NCBI RefSeq assembly: GCF_902729405.1
Contig: NZ_LR746496.1
Coordinates: forward strand, 1,922,001-1,986,000
From: Acididesulfobacillus acetoxydans
GTDB lineage: Bacteria; Bacillota; Desulfitobacteriia; Desulfitobacteriales; Desulfitobacteriaceae
Direction of reading: 5' to 3'
DNA: 64,000 nucleotides
In this document: positions 35,354-44,155 of the stretch, piece after piece
How the letters are laid out: each line of letters begins with the position of its first letter
Numbering within the stretch: the first letter of the stretch is position 1
Made by a program: the position numbers and the translations under genes
The notes under the pieces: model-generated
Database searches by the model: none
What the model was told of the DNA's origin: nothing
What the model saw: only the letters and a program-made list of their open reading frames with translations

Positions 35354-37108
35354 ATGACATTGACAAGCCCTGACCGGCGGACGCTCATGGCCGGAAACAC
35401 CGCAATCGCCCGGGGGGCTTATGAGGCCGGCGTCTATTTTGCCTCAGGCTACCCCGGAACACCCAGTACGGAAATTTTAGAAAATATTGCTCACTATCCT
35501 GAGATTCGTTCCCAGTGGGCGGCCAACGAAAAAGTCGCTTTTGATGAGGCGATGGGTGTCGCTCTCTCAGGGAAAAGGGCCCTGTGTTCCATGAAATATG
35601 TGGGACTCAACGTGGCCTCCGATTCCTTTATGGTTTTTCCTTTCGCCGGCACAATCGGAGGATTTGTGGTCATCTCCGCCGACGACCCCGGCATGTACAG
35701 TTCCCAGAATGAGCAGGATAACCGCTATCTGGCCCGAATGGCCCAGGTTCCCATGATCGAGCCCAGTGATCCCCAGGAGGCTAAGGATTACGTTAAACTG
35801 GCTTACGAACTGAGCGAAATGTTTTCGACACCGGTTCTTTATCGTACTTCGATGCGGGTATCCCACAGCAAGGGAATCGTGGCTCTGGGTGAACGTGGGG
35901 AATACACCGGCGAACGCCGTTTTGTCAAAGACGTGCCCAATTGGGTCGTGCCGATTTTTGCCAAGTCCCTGAGGGCTAAGTTGGATGCCAAAATGGAGCG
36001 GTTGACTGCGTTTGCCGAGAGTTATCCGTTCAACCGGGTTGAGGAGGGCAAAAGCGGGATCGGGATCATCACCAGCGGAGCTTCTTACACATACGCCAAA
36101 GAGGTTTTTCCGGAGGCGTCTTTCCTCAAGCTGGCCCTTACCAACCCATTGCCCAGGCAAAAAATCAGTGACTTCTGCGCCCGGCATGAAGTGGTCTATG
36201 TGATCGAGGAATTGGAGCCTTTCCTGGAAGAACAGATCCGGGCTTGGGGCCTCACTAACATCGTCGGCAAAGATCGCCTGCCCCGCAGCGGCGAGTACAA
36301 CCCGGATGTTTTGGCTCAAGCCTTGCTCGGAGAAAAAGCGGTTGAGGACTTTACGAGCGAGTTTGACCTGATCAGCCGACCGCCTCAATTGTGTCCCGGT
36401 TGTCCCCACAGGGGAGCTTATTTAGCCTTGAAAAAAGCAGGTGTTCTGGTGACCGGGGATATCGGTTGTTATACCTTGGGGGCCCTCCCCCCTCTGGGAG
36501 CGATGCACACTTCTTTTTGCATGGGCGCCTCGATCGGGCATGCCTTTGGATTTGAATTGGGAGGAATGGATAAAGTCGTGGCAGTCATGGGCGATTCCAC
36601 CTTCATTCATGGCGGAATCCCTTCTCTCATCGATGTCGTCTATAACGGGGGAAATACGACCACCGTCATTTTGGACAACCGGACGACAGGGATGACCGGA
36701 CATCAGGAGCACCCGGCCACAGGCATGACCCTGCAGGGTAAGGAGGCGCCCCGTTTGGATCTGGTGGCTTTGATCCGGGCGATCGGAGTGAAGCATGTTC
36801 AGGTCGCGGATCCGTTCCGGCAAAAGGAAATGTTCCAAGCGCTGCAAGAGGCCCTTCAGCATGAGGGACCCTCGGTGATTTTGACCAATCGGCCTTGTAT
36901 TTTTGCCCGGGGCGAAAAGGACAGGGCCAAGACCCCTTACGTGATCCGGGAAGACAAATGCACCCAATGCGGAGCCTGTCAGCGCTTGGGCTGTCCGGGA
37001 GTATTGCCGGGCGAGCAGCCCCGGATCGATGAAGTCGCTTGCACCGGATGTTCTTTATGTGCCCAGGCCTGTAAGTTCGATGCCATTGTTTTAAAGGGGG
37101 TTGTGTAA
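35354..37108 (+). CDS. iorA: Indolepyruvate/arylpyruvate ferredoxin oxidoreductase alpha (copy 2)
   Basis: 584 aa, same layout as copy 1 (SGYPGTPSTEILENI about 29, PGCPHRGAYLAL about 348, GDIGCYTLGAL about 370, GDSTFIHGG about 413, CTQCGACQRLGCP about 536, CTGCSLCAQAC about 561) but clearly diverged, so it is not a recent duplicate. It starts at ATG 35354 behind GGAGGG and overlaps the second iorB by 1 nt (TAATG). Probably differs from copy 1 in 2-oxoacid preference. Confidence 0.9.
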   Translation: MTLTSPDRRTLMAGNTAIARGAYEAGVYFASGYPGTPSTEILENIAHYPEIRSQWAANEKVAFDEAMGVALSGKRALCSMKYVGLNVASDSFMVFPFAGTIGGFVVISADDPGMYSSQNEQDNRYLARMAQVPMIEPSDPQEAKDYVKLAYELSEMFSTPVLYRTSMRVSHSKGIVALGERGEYTGERRFVKDVPNWVVPIFAKSLRAKLDAKMERLTAFAESYPFNRVEEGKSGIGIITSGASYTYAKEVFPEASFLKLALTNPLPRQKISDFCARHEVVYVIEELEPFLEEQIRAWGLTNIVGKDRLPRSGEYNPDVLAQALLGEKAVEDFTSEFDLISRPPQLCPGCPHRGAYLALKKAGVLVTGDIGCYTLGALPPLGAMHTSFCMGASIGHAFGFELGGMDKVVAVMGDSTFIHGGIPSLIDVVYNGGNTTTVILDNRTTGMTGHQEHPATGMTLQGKEAPRLDLVALIRAIGVKHVQVADPFRQKEMFQALQEALQHEGPSVILTNRPCIFARGEKDRAKTPYVIREDKCTQCGACQRLGCPGVLPGEQPRIDEVACTGCSLCAQACKFDAIVLKGVV

Positions 37109-37713
37109 TGCCTGTCACAAATGTTCTTCTCTGTGGAGTCGGGGGGCAAGGAGTGCTCTTGGCCAGCGAAGTCTTGGCGCTGGTGGCCGCGGAAGAAAAG
37201 GCGGAAGTGAAACAAACGGAAGTCCACGGCGTGGCTCAACGGGGTGGCAGCGTGGTCAGCCACTTGCGCTTCGGGGAAGGAGTATATTCTCCCATCGTGC
37301 GTACGGGAGAAGCAGACATTCTCCTCGCTTTTGAACGATTAGAAGCGGTTCGTTATGGATATTACGTTAAGCCGGGAGGCTTAATCCTAATCAACGATGT
37401 GGAAATCATGCCGGGACAAATCGGGGAGTACAAGCCCTATCCCGCAGGGATCATGGAGTTCCTGAGCGGGAAGGGTCTGAGGCTTCAGCTCATTCCCGCT
37501 GCTGCCGAAGCCAAAGCCCTGGGGAATGTTCGCGTCAGCAGTCTGATTCTTCTCGGAGTGCTCTCGCAGCATCTTGATCTCTCTCCCAGAGCCTGGGAAA
37601 CCGTGATCAGAAGGCGGATTCCGGAGCGGCTGTTGGAGGTGAATCTCAAGGCCTTTGAGGCAGGGGTGGAGCTGGGCCGGAGTCAGGTCGAGGCGGCGGC
37701 TTCCGGGGGTTGA
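37108..37713 (+). CDS. iorB: Indolepyruvate/arylpyruvate ferredoxin oxidoreductase beta (copy 2)
   Basis: 201 aa; GVGGQGVLLASEVL (about 10), TEVHGVAQRGGSVVSH (about 36) and RTGEADILLAFERLEA (about 65). Forms a pair with the preceding iorA, to which it is coupled. Confidence 0.9.
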   Translation: MPVTNVLLCGVGGQGVLLASEVLALVAAEEKAEVKQTEVHGVAQRGGSVVSHLRFGEGVYSPIVRTGEADILLAFERLEAVRYGYYVKPGGLILINDVEIMPGQIGEYKPYPAGIMEFLSGKGLRLQLIPAAAEAKALGNVRVSSLILLGVLSQHLDLSPRAWETVIRRRIPERLLEVNLKAFEAGVELGRSQVEAAASGG

Positions 37714-38014
37714 GGGAAAAGCCCCGGCTGGCCGTCATGGGGCGTTAGGCTGAAGGCAAGATGAAACGAGAGGCGAGGTGAAGGTGACGCTAATTTGAGA
37801 CAAGGCAAGGTCGAATTAAGGCGCGGTTAAGGGAGAGAAAGTAGGTTTGAAGCGGGCTTGAGGCAGAGGGGAAGTCTGTTTGAAGTGGGTCTGAGGCTTG
37901 GGTTGGGCGCATTGGCTCAGTGAGCAAGGGGCAAGTCGTATTGTTTCCGGTTCGGAATCCGGGGATGGGGATAGGACCCGGTGTTCCCGTTGGCATGATT
38001 GAGGAGGGGTTAGA
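37714..38014. other. Spacer with degenerate GA/GT-rich words
   Basis: A 301-bp gap without a supported gene. It contains loosely repeated AGGCGAGGTGAAGG, GGTTTGAAGCGGGCTTGAGGC and GTTTGAAGTGGGTCTGAGGC words, again suggesting local amplification. The paaK ribosome site GAGGAGGGG lies at its end. Confidence 0.5.
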
Positions 38015-39367
38015 ATGGAAGCCACGAAAAACGCGGCGGCAGAAGAAAAAAAATGTCTGATTTGGGACCGGGAGCACGAAGCGATGCCCCGGCCGCAGCT
38101 GGCGGAACTGCAGCTGAAACGGCTGCGGGAGACGGTGGAACGTTGCTACGAGCGGGTGCCTTTCTACAAAGAGAAGATGGATGCTTTGGGGGTACTTCCG
38201 GGGGACATTAGGACTCTTCAAGATGTGAGCAAACTCCCGTTTACCACTAAGTATGACTTGCGCGAAAACTATCCGTATCAAATGTTTGCGGAACCGATGA
38301 AAAAGATCGTTCGTCTCCACGCGTCGAGCGGAACCACGGGGAAACCGGTGGTAGCCGGATATACGGCTAAGGACCTGGACACCTGGGCCGAACTGATAGC
38401 CAGGGTGTTAACTTCTGGCGGAGTGACTGATGAGGATATTGTGCATAATGCCTACGGTTACGGACTCTTTACCGGGGGGATGGGTTTCCACTACGGTGCG
38501 GAGCGGGTCGGAGCCACGATCGTCCCGGTCTCGGGCGGACTGACCAAGAGGCAGGTCATGCTTTGGCGGGATTTCGGAGCCACTGTTCTTACGTCCACAC
38601 CTTCTTATTCCCTGGTTTTAGCGGAACAGGCGGCGGAAATGGGCCTGGAGGCGGCCCGGGACCTCAATTTGCGCGTCGGTTTCTTTGGCGCCGAGCCTTG
38701 GACTTTGGAGATGAAAGAGGAGATTGAGCAAAAATTAAATATCGAGGCCTTTGATACCTACGGTTTGACCGAACTCATCGGCCCGGGCGTCTCTTCCGAA
38801 TGTCCCTATCACAATGGCTTGCACATTAACGAAGATCACTTCTTGGTAGAAACGATTGACCCGGATTCGGGAGAGGTCCTTCCACCCGGTCAGCCGGGGG
38901 AAATGGTCCTGACCTCTTTGACCAAAGAAGCTTTTCCGGTTCTGCGCTTTCGCACCCGCGATCGCACAATTATCTTGCAGCAGCCCTGCGCCTGCGGCCG
39001 CACCACGGCGCGCATGCGCAGGGTTACCGGGCGGACGGACGACATGCTGATCATCAGAGGTGTGAACGTTTTTCCTTCCCAAATCGAAAGTGTTATTCTT
39101 TCCATTCCCGGTTTGGAGCCGCAATATGTGATTGTGGTGGATCGGGGAAGCACACACATGGATGACTTTGAAGTGCTGGTGGAGTGCACGGAGGAATTGT
39201 TGAAGCAAGAAGAAGCCGCTTTGTCGGCGGTTCAGGAACGGTTGGGGCGGGAACTCTATCAGGCTTTGGGCATCAACGCCCGCAGCAAGGTTGTGAAGCC
39301 GAAAACCCTGCAGCGCAGTGAAGGCAAAGCCAAGCGTGTGGTTGACATGCGGGACTTAAATCATTGA
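38015..39367 (+). CDS. paaK: Phenylacetate-CoA ligase
   Basis: 450 aa, the usual PaaK length. VPFYKEKMDALGV (about 48), ASSGTTGKPVVAGYT (about 103-117), DTYGLTELIGPGVSSEC (about 245-261), RTRDRT (about 314) and GRTDDMLIIRGVNVFPSQIE (about 338-357) are the PaaK signatures. It activates phenylacetate or hydroxyphenylacetate (or makes ATP in reverse from arylacetyl-CoA formed by IorAB). The latter would yield energy from arylpyruvate oxidation. It follows two iorAB pairs. Confidence 0.9.
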   Translation: MEATKNAAAEEKKCLIWDREHEAMPRPQLAELQLKRLRETVERCYERVPFYKEKMDALGVLPGDIRTLQDVSKLPFTTKYDLRENYPYQMFAEPMKKIVRLHASSGTTGKPVVAGYTAKDLDTWAELIARVLTSGGVTDEDIVHNAYGYGLFTGGMGFHYGAERVGATIVPVSGGLTKRQVMLWRDFGATVLTSTPSYSLVLAEQAAEMGLEAARDLNLRVGFFGAEPWTLEMKEEIEQKLNIEAFDTYGLTELIGPGVSSECPYHNGLHINEDHFLVETIDPDSGEVLPPGQPGEMVLTSLTKEAFPVLRFRTRDRTIILQQPCACGRTTARMRRVTGRTDDMLIIRGVNVFPSQIESVILSIPGLEPQYVIVVDRGSTHMDDFEVLVECTEELLKQEEAALSAVQERLGRELYQALGINARSKVVKPKTLQRSEGKAKRVVDMRDLNH

Positions 39368-39386
39368 AACGGGAGGTGAAATAACA

Positions 39387-40646
39387 ATGGCTATGACGAT
39401 GACAGAGAAGATCTTGGCAGCCCATGCCGGGTTGTCTGAGGTGCATCCGGGTCAAATCATCAATGCCAAAGTGGATTTGGTTTTGGCCAACGAACTCTCG
39501 GCGGTTGTGGCAATTGAGGAATTTGGCAAAATCAAAGGTGCCGTGAAAGTATTCGATCCCCGGAAAGTTGTCATTGTACCCGACCATTTTACCCCGAACA
39601 AAGACATTCAGTCGGCTCAGGTGGCCAAGAAGGTACGTGAATTCGCCCTCGCGCAGCGGACGTTGTATTTCGAAGTCGGCCGGACGGGCATAGAGCATGT
39701 ACTGCTGCCGGAGCAGGGGTTGGTCCGGCCCGGGATGTTGGTCATCGGGGGAGATTCCCACACCTGTACCTATGGTGGGGTCGGCGCTTTCGCGACCGGG
39801 GTCGGGTCGACGGATGTGGCCGTAGCCTGGGCTTTGGGAGAAGTGTGGCTCAAAGTGCCTCCCACTATCCGCTTGGAATTCCGGGGAAAAAAGCGGCCCT
39901 GGGTGTCGGGCAAGGACCTGATTCTTTACGCCGTGGGGCGTCTGGGGGTGGACGGAGCGACTTACAGCGCGCTGGAGTTTACGGGTGAAGGCATTGCGGA
40001 ACTAAACGTAGCAGAGAGATTGACGATGGCCAATATGGCTGTCGAAGCGGGCGCGAAGAACGGCATTTTTGCCGTCGACGCCAAGACGGAAAGTTATGTG
40101 CGCACTGCCACGGAACGGCCCTACACGATTTATCAAAGCGATGCGGAGGCAGAGTATGCGGAAACGATTGTTTTCGACCTGGCGGATATCGAACCCCAGG
40201 TGGCCTTTCCGCACCTGCCTTCCAATAACAAGCCGGTGGCTCAGGCAGGCGATCTTCCGATCGATCAAGTGGTCATCGGTTCCTGCACCAACGGGCGGAT
40301 TGAGGATCTGCGGGTGGCGGCGGCACTCCTGAAGGGCAAAAAGGTCCATCCTCGGGTCCGTTGTATCGTGATTCCGGGGACACAGAAGGTCTACCTGCAA
40401 GCTCTGCAAGAAGGGTTGCTGGAAACCTTTATTCAAGCGGATTGTGTGGTTTCGACCCCCACCTGCGGCCCCTGCCTGGGCGGGCATATGGGAATCTTGG
40501 CCGAAGGTGAGCGCTGCGTCTCTACGACTAACCGCAACTTTGTGGGTCGCATGGGGCACGTGCAAAGCGAGGTTTACTTGGCAGGCCCTGCGGTAGCCGC
40601 GGCGTCGGCGCTCTCAGGCCAAATCAGCGGACCGCAGGAACTTTGA
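39387..40646 (+). CDS. leuC: LeuC/aconitase-type hydro-lyase large subunit
   Basis: 419 aa, the short (archaeal/Firmicute) form of 3-isopropylmalate dehydratase/homoaconitase large subunit. GGDSHTCTYGGVGAFATGVGS (about 120), the first cluster Cys in GSCTNGR (about 302) and CGPCLGGHMG (about 362) are present. It isomerises a 2-substituted malate (isopropylmalate, citrate or homocitrate); the family does not reveal which. GGGAGGTGA precedes the ATG. Lies in a set with leuD, leuB and an IPMS-like gene. Confidence 0.85.
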   Translation: MAMTMTEKILAAHAGLSEVHPGQIINAKVDLVLANELSAVVAIEEFGKIKGAVKVFDPRKVVIVPDHFTPNKDIQSAQVAKKVREFALAQRTLYFEVGRTGIEHVLLPEQGLVRPGMLVIGGDSHTCTYGGVGAFATGVGSTDVAVAWALGEVWLKVPPTIRLEFRGKKRPWVSGKDLILYAVGRLGVDGATYSALEFTGEGIAELNVAERLTMANMAVEAGAKNGIFAVDAKTESYVRTATERPYTIYQSDAEAEYAETIVFDLADIEPQVAFPHLPSNNKPVAQAGDLPIDQVVIGSCTNGRIEDLRVAAALLKGKKVHPRVRCIVIPGTQKVYLQALQEGLLETFIQADCVVSTPTCGPCLGGHMGILAEGERCVSTTNRNFVGRMGHVQSEVYLAGPAVAAASALSGQISGPQEL

Positions 40647-40674
40647 CGGGAAGGCAGAACCCCGCTTTGAGGAA

Positions 40675-40775
40675 CAAAGAGCATGACTCAGGGGAAAAGA
40701 GCATGGTTGAAGAGGGAAAGAGCATGACTCGGGGGGAAAGAGCATGGCTGAAGGGGGAAAGAGCATGATTGAAGG
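40675..40775 (+). repeat. Five tandem copies of a ribosome-site-plus-ATG unit
   Basis: The unit AAAGAGCATGACTSARGGGGG recurs five times with ATGs at 40683, 40703, 40724, 40744 and 40765 (spacing 20/21 bp). Each copy has a GGGG-rich ribosome site in front of the next ATG. The last ATG begins leuD; the 40703/40724 frame stops in a TGA overlapping that ATG. Confidence 0.85.
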
Positions 40776-41271
40776 AAACGTGTGGAAGTTCGGCCGTGAC
40801 ATTGACACCGATCTGATCATAGCCGGACGTTACTGCAACATTTCAGACCCCGATGAACTGGCTAAACATGTCTTTGAAGACTTTGATCCAACCTTTGCCG
40901 GCCGTTTCGTGCCGGGGGACGTAATCGTGGCGGGTGCTAATTTTGGCTGTGGCTCTTCCCGCGAGGTGGCTCCGCTTTGTCTGAAAGCCGCCGGAGTGGC
41001 GGCAGTTGTGGCTCCTTTCTTTGCCCGCATTTTTTACCGTAATGCCATCAATATCGGGTTGCCGATTTTCGAGCTTCCGGACGCAGCCCGCTGTTTTGGG
41101 CAGGGGCAGGGTATCAGGATCAATCCGGATACGGGAACGGTTGTAAATCTGAGTGACGGAACATCCTTACAAGCGGTGGCTTTTCCGGAATTTATGCAAA
41201 AGATTATCGGGGCCGGCGGCTTACTCCAATATGCCGGGGAACGTTTGAGGGGGCAGGGAAATGACAGGTAG
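40765..41271 (+). CDS. leuD: LeuD/aconitase-type hydro-lyase small subunit
   Basis: 168 aa swivelling-domain subunit: KFGRDIDTDLIIAGRYCN (about 8-25), GANFGCGSSREVAPLCLKAAG (about 54-74) and RNAINIGLP (about 92). Pairs with the leuC product. ATG 40765 was chosen because the family sequence begins IEGNVWKFG and AAGGGGG lies just upstream; ATG 40744 is in frame and would add 7 residues from the repeat. The 3' end overlaps the next gene by 11 nt. Confidence 0.85.
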   Translation: MIEGNVWKFGRDIDTDLIIAGRYCNISDPDELAKHVFEDFDPTFAGRFVPGDVIVAGANFGCGSSREVAPLCLKAAGVAAVVAPFFARIFYRNAINIGLPIFELPDAARCFGQGQGIRINPDTGTVVNLSDGTSLQAVAFPEFMQKIIGAGGLLQYAGERLRGQGNDR

Positions 41272-42331
41272 GCAGGCGAGAAACTACAAGATCGGGGTCA
41301 TCCCGGGAGACGGTGTGGGTCCCGAGGTTATCGCAGAGGGTCTCAAAGTCTTGGAAGATGTCTCCCGTAAGGATGGATTCACTTATGAATTGACCTATTA
41401 TCCTTATTCGGCCCAGCATTATCTGGATACGGGGGAAACCATGCCTAAAGCCATTCTGGAGGAATACCGGACTCTGGATGCCATCTATCTGGGCGCTTTG
41501 GGAGATCCGCGCCTAGAGCCGGGTTTTATCGAGAAACCGGTAATCATGGGCTTGCGTTTCGGGCTTGATTTGTATATCAACCTGCGCCCCATTAAGCTCT
41601 ATGCGGAACAGTTCTGTCCGCTTAAAGGCAAAACGCCGGCAGATGTGGACCTAGTGGTAGTGCGCGAAAACACGGAGGATGCCTATACCGGCATCGGCGG
41701 GATTTTTAAAGAGGGGACAGCGGACGAGGTGGCCATAGCGGAAATGGTCTTTACCCGCAAAGGAGCGGAAAGGGCCATCCGTTACGCCTTCGATCTGGCG
41801 AGGCGGCGCAACAAGAAGAAGAAGGTCACCATGGTCGATAAGGCTAACGCCATCCGGCCCATGGATCTGTGGACCCGTACTTTTGCCGAAGTCGGGGAGG
41901 AGTACCCGGATATTGAGAAGGAACACGCCTATATTGACGCGGCCTGCATGTGGATGGTGAAGAATCCGGAATGGTTCGATGTCGTCGTCACCAGCAACCT
42001 CTTCGGGGACATCATCACAGATATTGGGGCTATGATTCAAGGAGGGTTGGGTGTGGCGGCCTCCGGAAACATTCACCCCGGACAAATCTCTATGTTTGAG
42101 CCTATCCATGGCTCAGCGCCCAAATACGCGGGTAAAGGGGTGGTAAATCCGATGGCGGCCATCGCGGCCGCCGGGATGCTTCTGGATTATGTGGGTGAAC
42201 GCGGGTCAGCCGCCCGGATCGAAAGTGCGTTGCAGGCCGCTCTTACCTCGGGCAAGATTCAGTCGCTGGGGGCGGATTCGGGACTTTCCACCAGCCGGGT
42301 GGGAGAGCTGGTGCGGGAAGCTTTAGGTTGA
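41261..42331 (+). CDS. leuB: Isopropylmalate/isocitrate dehydrogenase family protein
   Basis: 356 aa, beta-decarboxylating dehydrogenase family. [13 protein letters not shown] (about 11), NLRPIKLY (about 107), [12 protein letters not shown] (about 129), the catalytic Lys in MVDKANAI (about 191), and [20 protein letters not shown] (about 246-265), with [13 protein letters not shown] near 280. It could oxidise 3-isopropylmalate, isocitrate or homoisocitrate. It follows leuC and leuD without gap. Confidence 0.82.
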   Translation: MTGRQARNYKIGVIPGDGVGPEVIAEGLKVLEDVSRKDGFTYELTYYPYSAQHYLDTGETMPKAILEEYRTLDAIYLGALGDPRLEPGFIEKPVIMGLRFGLDLYINLRPIKLYAEQFCPLKGKTPADVDLVVVRENTEDAYTGIGGIFKEGTADEVAIAEMVFTRKGAERAIRYAFDLARRRNKKKKVTMVDKANAIRPMDLWTRTFAEVGEEYPDIEKEHAYIDAACMWMVKNPEWFDVVVTSNLFGDIITDIGAMIQGGLGVAASGNIHPGQISMFEPIHGSAPKYAGKGVVNPMAAIAAAGMLLDYVGERGSAARIESALQAALTSGKIQSLGADSGLSTSRVGELVREALG

Positions 42332-42703
42332 TCCACGCTGCTGGGGGTCAGGTCGAGATAGATAGATGCAGGATGGTAGTTGGTGTTCTCAAAGGTGGCA
42401 GCAAGGGGAAGAGGAGCTAAGGGACCGGCTCCGAGGCTGGAGCTAAGGGACCGGCTCGAAGGCTGGAGTTAAGCGGCCGGCCCGACGACGGGAGTTAGGC
42501 AACCGGTTCTAAGGCGGGAGTTAGGCAACCGACCTGACAAGGGGGGCTGAGCAACAGCTTGAGAGGCTGAAGCTGAGCACCGAACATATCTGAAGGTTGG
42601 TAATCGACTGAAGAGTCGGGTGATTCAGCCCGATTTGGGCAGTCAGAGGCTTAGCCCGGCTTAAGAGCTCAAGGATTAGCCAAATATGAGGAGGTAGAAA
42701 ATT
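42332..42703. repeat. Spacer with ~26-bp repeats (GGAGCTAAGGGACCGGCT)
   Basis: About five imperfect copies of GGAGTTAAGGGACCGGCTCGAAGGCT run from 42408 to 42545, then a less ordered stretch with GGCTGAAGCTGAG words. No gene or terminator is evident. The GAGGAGG ribosome site for the next gene is at 42689-42695. Confidence 0.8.
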
Positions 42704-44101
42704 ATGCTGCGAGAACCCATTGAACAACTGCTGCACGGTCCCCTGGATTTTACGGGGGGAATTAAATTCCCTGATCCCAAGGAATTGCGTATCTATGATT
42801 CCACCCTGCGCGACGGCGAACAGATGCCGGGGGTCGCTTACACTCCGGAGCAAAAGGTAGAGATTATCAAAATGCTCAGTGAGATCGGCGTACACATTGT
42901 TGATGTGGGCTTTCCCGGGGTATCGGCCTCCGAACAAAAAGCCCTGCGGCTCATCATGGAAGCCAAACGCCGGGGTGAGCTGCGGCCGGACCTGGAAATT
43001 GTGGTGATGTGCCGCTGTAATCACAAAGATATCGACGCGACTCTGGAGGTTTTGCAGGGGATCAATATCTCACCCGAAGAGGTTACTTTCTTTATTTTTA
43101 CTTCGGCTTCGGATTTGCATACCAAATATAAAATCGGCAAAACCCTGTTGCACCGGGAAGGGATCTCTGACGAAAAGTGGCTGGAAACACCGGTTGCCTG
43201 GTACAGGGAGGCCAATATCCGAATGATGGAAGAGGCGATCGCTTATGCCCGCTCGAAGGGCGTCAAATCCATTGAGTTCGGCGGTGAAGACGGCTCCCGG
43301 GCGGATGTGGACTACGTGGCGGAACTCCACCGCCGTGGTATGGTGGCCGGCGGGACGCGCCCGTCTTTTCCCGACACGGTGGGGACCCTTTCGCCGGAGG
43401 CGACGGAGTATTATATCTCGCGCTTGGTGCAGGCGGTGCCTGAAGTGCCTCTTTTGGTGCATTTTCACAACGATTTTGGTTTAGGCAGTTACAACACTGT
43501 TACAGCCATCAAAAACGGGGCGAAAGCTTTCTGCACGACCGTAGCGGGTTATGGCGAACGGGCGGGGAATGCCCCCTTGCATGAAGTGGTGGTGACGCTC
43601 AAGATTCTCTACGGCATTGATATCCCCGGCTTTAAGTACCATCTCCTTAACGACCTGTATCGTTTGGTGGAAAGCTATTCGGGCATCCCCATCCAGGCCC
43701 ATGCGCCTATTATCGGCCCTCAGGTTTTCACCCACGAGAGCGGGATTCACACCGCCGGGGTTTTGGTAGACCGGCGGATTTACGAAGCCATTCCCTCCGA
43801 ACTGGTGGGGCAGACCCAACGCTTCGTCTACGGCAAGCACTCGGGGAGCCAGATTATTGAGTTCGCTCTCAAGCGTATGAAAAAGGAGTTGGACGAGGCG
43901 GGAGTGCTGCTCGATCCGGAGCTCGTGCAGCGGGTGACGGTGGAGATGAAACGCCTGCGCGAGGAGAAGGCCTCTACCAATTTGCTGCAAAAACTCATTC
44001 ACATTTACCATAAGACTTTGAACTCCATCGGACTGACGGATCAGGACCTGTTGCAGACCGCAGTCCGGCTGGGGAAAGCAGGGCAGAGCAAAGGAGCCTA
44101 G
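42704..44101 (+). CDS. Re-citrate/homocitrate/isopropylmalate synthase-family protein
   Basis: 465 aa, DRE-TIM metallolyase. YDSTLRDGEQMPGVAY (about 29-44), FIFTSASDLHTKYK (about 129), metal-binding HFHNDFGLG (about 254), GYGERAGNAPLHE (about 282) and FTHESGIHT (about 346). The regulatory C-terminal domain of leucine-type IPMS is absent; the ~90-residue tail ends in LLQTAVRLG. Length and the N-terminal GIKFPDPKEL segment fit Re-citrate synthases of clostridia and syntrophs, which make citrate from acetyl-CoA and oxaloacetate. With leuC/leuD/leuB-like partners this would give 2-oxoglutarate for glutamate. Homocitrate or 2-oxoacid elongation is the alternative. Confidence 0.7.
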   Translation: MLREPIEQLLHGPLDFTGGIKFPDPKELRIYDSTLRDGEQMPGVAYTPEQKVEIIKMLSEIGVHIVDVGFPGVSASEQKALRLIMEAKRRGELRPDLEIVVMCRCNHKDIDATLEVLQGINISPEEVTFFIFTSASDLHTKYKIGKTLLHREGISDEKWLETPVAWYREANIRMMEEAIAYARSKGVKSIEFGGEDGSRADVDYVAELHRRGMVAGGTRPSFPDTVGTLSPEATEYYISRLVQAVPEVPLLVHFHNDFGLGSYNTVTAIKNGAKAFCTTVAGYGERAGNAPLHEVVVTLKILYGIDIPGFKYHLLNDLYRLVESYSGIPIQAHAPIIGPQVFTHESGIHTAGVLVDRRIYEAIPSELVGQTQRFVYGKHSGSQIIEFALKRMKKELDEAGVLLDPELVQRVTVEMKRLREEKASTNLLQKLIHIYHKTLNSIGLTDQDLLQTAVRLGKAGQSKGA

Positions 44102-44155
44102 CCAAGGGAGCGTCTCCCTATGGGTGACAGTGTTTGTCGGAGGGAGGATTTTACT

